From NCBI GenBank assembly GCA_963715825.1, contig CAVQSI010000018.1, positions 124,001 through 188,000 of the forward strand: a stretch of 64,000 nucleotides of DNA. The letters run 5' to 3'. Below are positions 58,237 to 64,000 of the stretch, one piece after another. The stretch's first letter is position 1. The number at the start of each line of letters is the position of its first letter. Under the pieces are notes generated by a model that was not told the DNA's origin, did not search any database, and saw only the letters and a list, made by a program, of their open reading frames with translations. This DNA is from Sva-07 sp963715825 (GTDB lineage Bacteria > Actinomycetota > Acidimicrobiia > Acidimicrobiales > Ilumatobacteraceae). Both the position numbers and the translations under genes were made by a program.

Positions 58237-60336
58237 ATGACTGCGATCTCCGACTCCGTCCGCCTCGAGACCGTTGCCGCCGACGTCGGCGACATCGCCC
58301 TCGTGATCGTCGACAACCCCCCGGTCAACGCGCTCAGCTGGCACGTGCGCCAGGGGCTGTTCGACGGCATCAACAAGGCGGTCGAGGACGGAGCGAAGGC
58401 CGTCGTCGTGATCTGCGACGGCCGGACCTTCATCGCCGGTGCCGACATCAGCGAGTTCGGCGGCAACGTCCCGCAGGCCGCCGGCCTCCACGAGGTGCAG
58501 GCGGCCATGGAGAACGCTGCGGTCCCGGTGATCGCCGCGATCCACGGCACCGCGCTGGGCGGCGGGCTCGAAGTGGCCCTGTGCGCCCACTACCGCGTCG
58601 CCGTCGACTCGGCGAAGTTCGGGCTGCCCGAGGTGAACCTCGGCCTGCTGCCCGGCGCCGGTGGCACGCAGCGTCTCCCCCGCCTCGTCGGTGTGCCCAA
58701 GGCGCTCGAGATGATGACGTCGGGTCGCCACATCGGCACCGCCGAAGCGCTCGACGCCGGGCTGATCAACGACGTCACGTCCGGCGGCCCAGCCGAACTG
58801 CGTGAGGCCGCCATCGCCTTTGCCAACACGGCGGTCGCCGAGAACCTCCCGCTCGCACGCGTTCGCGACCGCGACGAGAAGGTGCTGGAGGCCCGCGGCA
58901 ATGACCAGCTGTTCGCCGACTTCCGCAAGTCGATCGCCCGCAAGACCAGGGGCTTCCTCGCTCCCGAGTACAACATCCAGTGCATCGAAGCGGCCGCGAA
59001 CCTGCCGTTCGACGAGGGCCTCAAGGTCGAGGGCAAGCTCTTCATGGAGCTGATGACCGGCCCGCAGTCCGGCGCTCAGCGCTACGCGTTCTTCGCCGAG
59101 CGCGCCGCCAACAAGATCCCCGACATCGCCAAGGACACCCCACTGATCGACGTGCAGAAGTGCGGCGTGCTCGGTGCCGGAACGATGGGCGGCGGCATCG
59201 CCATGAACTTCGCCAACGTCGGCATCCCCGTCACGATCGTCGAGCGCGACCAGGCAGCGCTGGACCGTGGCCTCGGCGTGGTCCGCAAGAACTACGAGCG
59301 TTCGCGCTCGATGACCCCGGAGATGGTCGACGAGCGCATGGCGCTGATCACCGGCTCGACCGACAAGGCCGACTTCGCCGACTGCGACATGGTGATCGAG
59401 GCCGTGTTCGAGAACATGGAACTGAAGCAGTCGATCTTCAAGGAGCTCGACGAGATCTGCAAGCCCGGCGCCATCCTCGCGTCGAACACCTCAGCGCTCG
59501 ACATCAACGAGATCGCTGCGGTCACCTCACGTCCCGAGAGCGTGATCGGCATGCACTTCTTCTCCCCTGCCAACGTGATGAAGCTGCTCGAGAACGTGCG
59601 CGGCGACAAGTCGTCCGACTCGGTCGTGGCGACCACGATGGCGATCGGCAAGAAGATCGGCAAGGTGCCGGTGATGGTCGGCGTGTGCCGCGGGTTCGTC
59701 GGCAACCGGATGCTGTTCATGCGCGGCGCCGAGGCCGAACGGATGATCCTCGAAGGCGCCACGCCGGCCCAGGTCGACAACGTGCTCTACGAGTTCGGGT
59801 TCCCGATGGGCCCGTTCGCGATGAGCGACCTCGCCGGCCTCGACATCGGCTGGGACGAGGAGAAGTCGTCCAGCTCCACGATCCGCGAGGTGCTGTGCGA
59901 GAACGGCCGTCGCGGCCAGAAGAACGGGCGCGGCTACTACACCTACGACCCCGAGACCCGTGCGTCCAGCCCCGACCCCGAAGTCGTCGAGCTGATCAAG
60001 GCGTTCGCCGTCGGCAAGGGCATCGAGCAGCGCGAGGTCACCGACCAGGAAGTGTTGGAGCGGCTGCTGTACCCGATGGTCAACGAGGGCGCGAAGATCC
60101 TCGACGAGGGCATCGCCATCCGCGGCAGCGACATCGACGTGGTGTGGGTGAACGGCTACGGCTGGCCCGTGTACCGCGGCGGCCCGATGTACTGGGCCGA
60201 CTCGGTCGGCCTCGCCGAGATCGTCGACAAGATCAAGCACTACAGCGACACGCTCGGCGGCGCCCACTGGAACCTGTCGCCGCTGCTCGAACGCCTCGCC
60301 ACCGAGGGCGGAGCCCTTCACCAGCACTCCAACTGA
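58237..60336 (+). CDS. FadB-like enoyl-CoA hydratase / 3-hydroxyacyl-CoA dehydrogenase
   Basis: A 699-residue bifunctional beta-oxidation enzyme. Residues 15-200 are the crotonase part (FIAGADISEFG, HGTALGGGLE, GLPEVNLGLLPGAGGTQ); residues 295-690 are the 3-hydroxyacyl-CoA dehydrogenase (GVLGAGTMGGGIA, GMHFFSPANVMKLLE, GNRM). It hydrates trans-enoyl-CoA and oxidises the 3-hydroxyacyl-CoA to 3-ketoacyl-CoA. ATG 58237 was preferred over TTG 58225; TTGACT lies 6 nt upstream. Confidence 0.93.
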   Translation: MTAISDSVRLETVAADVGDIALVIVDNPPVNALSWHVRQGLFDGINKAVEDGAKAVVVICDGRTFIAGADISEFGGNVPQAAGLHEVQAAMENAAVPVIAAIHGTALGGGLEVALCAHYRVAVDSAKFGLPEVNLGLLPGAGGTQRLPRLVGVPKALEMMTSGRHIGTAEALDAGLINDVTSGGPAELREAAIAFANTAVAENLPLARVRDRDEKVLEARGNDQLFADFRKSIARKTRGFLAPEYNIQCIEAAANLPFDEGLKVEGKLFMELMTGPQSGAQRYAFFAERAANKIPDIAKDTPLIDVQKCGVLGAGTMGGGIAMNFANVGIPVTIVERDQAALDRGLGVVRKNYERSRSMTPEMVDERMALITGSTDKADFADCDMVIEAVFENMELKQSIFKELDEICKPGAILASNTSALDINEIAAVTSRPESVIGMHFFSPANVMKLLENVRGDKSSDSVVATTMAIGKKIGKVPVMVGVCRGFVGNRMLFMRGAEAERMILEGATPAQVDNVLYEFGFPMGPFAMSDLAGLDIGWDEEKSSSSTIREVLCENGRRGQKNGRGYYTYDPETRASSPDPEVVELIKAFAVGKGIEQREVTDQEVLERLLYPMVNEGAKILDEGIAIRGSDIDVVWVNGYGWPVYRGGPMYWADSVGLAEIVDKIKHYSDTLGGAHWNLSPLLERLATEGGALHQHSN

Positions 60337-60366
60337 GGGCGGTGGGCCGTCGGCGGTCGGATGCTT

Positions 60367-60382
60367 CGCGTCGGAGGACGCG
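60367..60382. terminator. short hairpin between convergent genes
   Basis: CGCGTC-GGAG-GACGCG, a 6-bp GC stem between the FadB-like stop and the next minus-strand stop. Weak without a T-tract. Confidence 0.35.
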
Positions 60383-60395
60383 CACTCTGGATGTG

Positions 60396-60860
60396 TCAGC
60401 CGTACGGGATTCGCACCTCGGCGCCGGCGTTCCACGAGCGCAGCGCCAACCAGCCGGCAAAGAGCCGGGCCTCGAGCGCGATGATGTCGGGCAGATCCAC
60501 CGTGACGACGCGCCCGGTGAGCTTCGACAACGAGATCGTGCCGACGGTTCGACCGTCCATCGTCGCCGTGTAGGGCTTCTTGCCGGCGAACTGGCAGTCG
60601 AATTCGACCACCGTTCCCGCGTGATCGATGACGAAGTGCTTCTCCAACTTGGATCGTTCCGCTGTCGCGATCGGTGCCCCGTTGCGGTGCATCTCGAAGG
60701 CCCATGCGTCACCGATCGGGGCGAACACCAACGACGAACCGGCGATCTCGATCTCGCCGGTCTGCCCCTTGCCACATCCCGTGAGCACCGCCATCTCTGC
60801 GCCGCCGCCGTCGGTGACCTTGTACGACATGGACACACCCTTCTTGGACAGCCTCAGCAT
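60396..60860 (-). CDS. hypothetical beta-rich protein
   Basis: A 154-residue, mostly beta-strand protein with Gly-rich turns (SYKVTDGGGAEMAVLTGCGKG start region). I do not recognise the family. ATG 60860 is fixed by TACGGT 7 nt upstream; the longer frame to 60935 is rejected for that reason. Confidence 0.7.
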   Translation of the reverse strand: MLRLSKKGVSMSYKVTDGGGAEMAVLTGCGKGQTGEIEIAGSSLVFAPIGDAWAFEMHRNGAPIATAERSKLEKHFVIDHAGTVVEFDCQFAGKKPYTATMDGRTVGTISLSKLTGRVVTVDLPDIIALEARLFAGWLALRSWNAGAEVRIPYG

Positions 60861-60867
60861 GGGAATG

Positions 60868-60873
60868 ACCGTA
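60868..60873 (-). promoter_or_regulatory. leaderless -10 box of the hypothetical gene at 60396-60860
   Basis: TACGGT on the minus strand, 7 nt upstream of ATG 60860. Confidence 0.5.
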
Positions 60874-61093
60874 GCGAATGCAGGAGAGCAGCTCGGTCGG
60901 CGACGCAATGCATCCGCCTGGCGGGTGCCTCGCAACGCTCATCGGCTACACGTTGTCGAGGTCGACGGGTCTTCCCGACTCCTCGGACGATGTCGGGAAC
61001 TGGAGCGAGACCCTGGCGGTTTGGGCAGGACCTTCGAGATTGCGAAGGTCGTTCTCACCGGCGTCGGCGCGTCACCTGGCAGACTCCGCACTG

Positions 61094-62005
61094 ATGACAC
61101 CCGACCACGCTCACGATTCGTCGAACACCGCTGGTTCGTCGGCATTGCGTGATCGGTGGCGGTCGCCTCTTGCCACGCGGCGCGCCGGAAAGATCATGAT
61201 CGGCGTCGGCGTCGTCGCGATGCTGATGGCCGTGTTCGGCACGATCGTCGGATGGATCTTCGTCGGGCAGTTGGCGACCGCGTCCGACGACACATTGGAG
61301 GTCACGCTGCAGTCACTCGACGCAATCGACGACACGATCGATCTCGCCGACGAGGTCCTCGGGTCGTCGGTCGACGCAGTCGACGCGCTGGCCGGCAGCC
61401 TCACCGCGGTCTCGGGGTCGTTCGACACGGGCGCCCAGGCGATCGACGACATCGCCGAACTCGCCACGACGATCGGGCCAGCGCTGGAGGACGCGGGACG
61501 CACCGTGCGTCGGCTGGAGAACATCGGCGGCAACATCGACTCGGTGCTCGCGGCGCTGTCGAATCTCCCGCTCGCTCCCGACTACGACCCCGACACCGGC
61601 CTCGGCGACACGTTCGGCGATCTCGCGGCCACGCTGGAAGCGCTGCCCGGCCAACTCGAGTCGACGGCGACCAGCCTCACCGATTTCACCGACCAGGCCG
61701 ACGAACTGCAGCAGCAGCTCGACGACCTCGCCGCGTCGGTCGGTGCGATCAGCGACGACCTCGACGACACCGACGTGCTGGTCGAGCAGTACCGGGCGAG
61801 CGTTGCCGACGCCCGAGTGCTCGCATTGGACGCCAACGACGACCTCGACACCGGCGTGGTCCTGATGCGAATCCTGCTCGTCGTTGGCGGCGTGACGCTC
61901 CTCGTCGGCCAGATCGTGCCGCTCTGGCTCGGTCGATCGCTCCTCGACGACGCCGACGTCCACGATGTACCGGGCGCGGTTCGGACGCCGGGCCCGCCGA
62001 GCTGA
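61094..62005 (+). CDS. two-TM membrane protein with long extracellular helical region
   Basis: A 303-residue protein with one membrane helix near residues 35-59 and one near 256-280, and about 195 residues between them rich in Ala, Asp, Leu and Thr in heptad-like order, suggestive of an extended coiled coil outside the membrane. It resembles no known enzyme. ATG 61094 was chosen; CAGACT lies 8 nt upstream, and the frame upstream to 60878 has no promoter. Confidence 0.7.
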   Translation: MTPDHAHDSSNTAGSSALRDRWRSPLATRRAGKIMIGVGVVAMLMAVFGTIVGWIFVGQLATASDDTLEVTLQSLDAIDDTIDLADEVLGSSVDAVDALAGSLTAVSGSFDTGAQAIDDIAELATTIGPALEDAGRTVRRLENIGGNIDSVLAALSNLPLAPDYDPDTGLGDTFGDLAATLEALPGQLESTATSLTDFTDQADELQQQLDDLAASVGAISDDLDDTDVLVEQYRASVADARVLALDANDDLDTGVVLMRILLVVGGVTLLVGQIVPLWLGRSLLDDADVHDVPGAVRTPGPPS

Positions 62006-62006
62006 G

Positions 62007-63224
62007 TCAGATCGGCGAACCGAGAGCGGGCATGCCGGCGGCGACGTCGAGGTCGTGCCAGAGATCGACCAGCCAGGTGGGGCGGACGTCGTGCATCTCG
62101 CTGGCAACGAGACCGGCAAGCCAGCGGCGTTCCGCTGCCATCGATGTGGCGAAGGCCGTCGCACTGTCGTGCGGCGCCGCGACCCACTCACGTTCGAGCG
62201 CATCGCGTTCGGTGGCGAACGTTGCAACCGATGCGTGATGGTCGCGGAGCACCCGTCGGTGCAGCAGCTCGTGGGTCCACCACCGGCTGGTCGCATCGAA
62301 ACGATTCGTCGGATCGGGGCCGAAGATCGCAGCGTGGTCGACGGGCTGATCGACACGCACAGGATGGAACACCGACGTGCACGGTGCCGACGTCGCAGTC
62401 GCCCAGTGCAGCGGATCGCTGCGGAGGTCGCTGACCCACGACGCAGTGCTCTGCGACGACGACACCTCGCCACCGGCGTGCACGCACGGCGCAGCCATCG
62501 CCCCGTCGGTCGGTGACCACACCGGCGTCGGACCCCCACCGTGATCGCGCAGCGCGGCGAACAGGTCCGCCACGCCCGCCGCGGCTTCGGCAGCCGGTTG
62601 GGTCCGAGCGCGCCGCATCGTGCAGGACGTGTTGCGGATCGCTGTCGTCGAGGTGAACTCCTCCGCGAAGCCAGCGATCGTGAGCCCGTTGGAGATCGAT
62701 CGTCCACGACCGGTCACCTCCTCGATCGCCCAGTTGGTTCCCGCCGTCTCGAGCACGATCGCGCCTGACGGATCCGCCACCAGGAAGCTGTTGTGGTACG
62801 AGAACCCGGGCTTCTCGTGGCTGCACGGGCCACCCTGTCCGTGGCGTTCGAGCAGCTCGATGATCACCCCGACGGCGTCGCGCGCCGTGGCGGCGCGCTC
62901 CAGCGCCAGCCGCAGCAGGTCCATCCCGAGCAGCGCCGGATCACCCAGCGGCTGGTTGGTGAACACCGCCTCGTTGCCGATGACGACGCCGTGTTCGTTG
63001 GCGCCCATCTCGGCGCCCCACATCCACCACGGCTGCGACAGCAGCACGGCGTGGGTGTGTTGGACCTGCGCGATGGGGATCCAGGTGCACTCGACGTCGC
63101 CCGGCACCGAGCCGTGATCGACCGACGGGTACCACCGCAGGATCTGCGCCTCGTTCGGGTCGCGATCGCTGTTCTTCGCGAACAGCACCCCGTCGGGCGT
63201 GATCGAGACGAGCGTGTCACACAC
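62007..63224 (-). CDS. secernin-like C69-family Ntn-hydrolase
   Basis: A 405-residue secernin/dipeptidase-type protein. The leaderless GTG start at 63224 places Cys at position 2, where removal of the initiator Met exposes it as the N-terminal nucleophile required in this family. GVLFAKNSDRDPNEAQ and GANEHGVVIGNEAVF follow as in secernins. TAGCGT lies 8 nt upstream. The longer ATG start at 63251 would bury the Cys behind ten residues. Confidence 0.85.
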   Translation of the reverse strand: MCDTLVSITPDGVLFAKNSDRDPNEAQILRWYPSVDHGSVPGDVECTWIPIAQVQHTHAVLLSQPWWMWGAEMGANEHGVVIGNEAVFTNQPLGDPALLGMDLLRLALERAATARDAVGVIIELLERHGQGGPCSHEKPGFSYHNSFLVADPSGAIVLETAGTNWAIEEVTGRGRSISNGLTIAGFAEEFTSTTAIRNTSCTMRRARTQPAAEAAAGVADLFAALRDHGGGPTPVWSPTDGAMAAPCVHAGGEVSSSQSTASWVSDLRSDPLHWATATSAPCTSVFHPVRVDQPVDHAAIFGPDPTNRFDATSRWWTHELLHRRVLRDHHASVATFATERDALEREWVAAPHDSATAFATSMAAERRWLAGLVASEMHDVRPTWLVDLWHDLDVAAGMPALGSPI

Positions 63225-63232
63225 GCTTGCGG

Positions 63233-63238
63233 ACGCTA
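63233..63238 (-). promoter_or_regulatory. leaderless -10 box of the secernin-like gene
   Basis: TAGCGT on the minus strand, 8 nt upstream of GTG 63224. Confidence 0.48.
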
Positions 63239-63301
63239 CCGGCAGCATCACGTCAGGCCCGGCACGGTGTGACGCTCGGCGGATGTGTTATCACGGGACG
63301 C

Positions 63302-64000
63302 ATGACGATGGACTTCCACGAGGCGTGCGCTGCGGTGTGTGCGCCCGGTACCCGATTCGAGATCCAGGAAGTCGACGTGTTCGGCGTCCCCACCAAGGTC
63401 TTCGCCGGCACACCCCCGAACATCCGGTACCTGTTCGCCGCTGCTGCGGCCCGCACCGACGACTTCATCGTGTTCGAGGACGAGCGTTGGCCGATGCCGC
63501 GGGTGATCGAACTGATCGGCCGGATCGGCCACGCGCTGGTGCACGACCTCGGCGTCACCAACGGCGACCGCGTTGCCATCGCGATGCGCAACTATCCGGA
63601 GTGGATCGCTGCGTTCGCCGCGATCACGTCCATCGGTGCGGTGGCAGTGCCGATGAACGCGTGGTGGCAGACCGACGAAATGGTGTTCGCCCTCGGCGAC
63701 TCGGACTCGAAGATCGTGATCGCCGACGCTGACCGCCTGAACCGGATGCGCGCCGCCGAACCGGGCTCGATCACCGCCACGGTTCTCACCGTCCGCGAGG
63801 GCGCCGAACCGCTCCCCGACGACCCGTTCCGAGTCGTGGCGTTGGAGGACTTGCTCACCGACGGCGCAACGCTGCCCGACGTCGACATCGATCCCGACGA
63901 CGACGTCACCATCCTGTACACGTCAGGCACCACCGGAAATCCGAAGGGTGCCGTGTCGACGCACCGCGCGCTGCTCAGTTCGCTGATGGCGTTCGCCGCC
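63302..64000 (+). CDS. AMP-forming acyl-CoA synthetase, partial (3' end outside window)
   Basis: The first 233 residues of an adenylate-forming enzyme. The ATP-binding A3 motif YTSGTTGNPKG is intact near the right edge, and the N-terminal NPIxxFxxxP-type patterns (IRYLFAAAAARTDDFIVFEDE region) precede it. It activates a fatty or aromatic acid as the CoA thioester. ATG 63302 was chosen; ATG 63308 is also in frame. Confidence 0.9.
   Translation, partial: MTMDFHEACAAVCAPGTRFEIQEVDVFGVPTKVFAGTPPNIRYLFAAAAARTDDFIVFEDERWPMPRVIELIGRIGHALVHDLGVTNGDRVAIAMRNYPEWIAAFAAITSIGAVAVPMNAWWQTDEMVFALGDSDSKIVIADADRLNRMRAAEPGSITATVLTVREGAEPLPDDPFRVVALEDLLTDGATLPDVDIDPDDDVTILYTSGTTGNPKGAVSTHRALLSSLMAFAA

Noticed and set aside
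55860..58550. An 896-residue minus-strand open frame
   Set aside because: Antisense to fbpB, fbpC, the SDR and the FadB-like gene, with no domain pattern.
60396..60860. LURP-one or AIM24-type assignment
   Set aside because: Beta-rich pattern is similar in general, but no specific motif supports either family.
58980..61094. A 704-residue plus-strand open frame
   Set aside because: It is in another frame of the FadB-like gene and has no domain; stops from the true frame explain its length.
1..64000. CRISPR arrays, tRNA or rRNA genes, IS elements, phage genes
   Set aside because: I looked for regularly spaced repeats, cloverleaf sequences and transposase motifs and found none.

Overview
The window is a gene-dense, very GC-rich chromosomal segment (about 65 protein genes, no rRNA, tRNA or CRISPR seen, no intergenic gap over about 300 bases). 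GC-rich codon third positions, F420/luciferase-like oxidoreductases, an EthA-type Baeyer-Villiger monooxygenase, DUF4235, a DtxR/IdeR-type iron box and many leaderless promoters suggest an actinobacterium. An Ilumatobacter-like Acidimicrobiia member is my best guess; this is inference, not a database match. All genes look like core or ordinary accessory metabolism. I see no phage, plasmid or transposase gene.

Layout. 1-8.4 kb: ROK kinase/regulator (cut by the left edge), a small membrane protein, a secreted lysozyme-like/M23-like protein, a 2-oxoglutarate oxygenase, a D-cysteine desulfhydrase-like enzyme, uracil-DNA glycosylase, a BrkB-type membrane protein and an alpha/beta hydrolase-OsmC fusion. 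8.4-16.8 kb: a CPA1-type antiporter, then a polyamine module: an aminobutyraldehyde dehydrogenase divergent from potA-potD-potB-potC, with a gamma-glutamylamine cyclotransferase-like gene overlapping potC. 16.9-31 kb: luciferase-like oxidoreductase, enoyl-CoA hydratase, a frameshifted dimethylformamidase-like gene, a frameshifted acyl-ACP thioesterase coupled to an S51 peptidase, cupin, divergent sulfotransferase and sulfatase, an acyl-ACP-reductase-like protein coupled to an SDR, a spermidine-synthase-like protein and a cupredoxin-multicopper oxidase fusion. 31-41.3 kb: SMP-30, YceI, a VOC protein and a TauD dioxygenase that appear to share an operator, then AroQ, a GH2 glycosidase, Coq4, an EAL-HDOD protein and DoxX. 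41.3-53.4 kb: histidine phosphatase, sterol desaturase flanked by two palindromic repeats, LysR with a diiron-like protein, SDR, CorA, EthA-like monooxygenase, a cNMP-binding/thioredoxin-reductase fusion, MTA/SAH nucleosidase, and DUF2892 under a CstR/CsoR-like operator. 53.4-64 kb: an iron-boxed fbpABC Fe(III) importer, SDR, a FadB-like beta-oxidation protein, a long two-TM protein, secernin, and an acyl-CoA synthetase cut by the right edge.

Four sequence-level patterns stand out. (1) More than twenty starts have a TAnnnT hexamer 6-8 nt upstream of the start codon and no Shine-Dalgarno, the geometry of leaderless mRNAs. (2) A family of exactly 54-bp imperfect palindromes occurs at four intergenic sites, with compensatory changes between the two best copies. 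(3) Tiny ORFs precede or bridge Shine-Dalgarno-led genes (potA, the antiporter, the BrkB gene). (4) Two apparent +1 frameshifts lie within 2 kb (near 19.09 and 21.04 kb), one of which produces a false-looking fusion protein.
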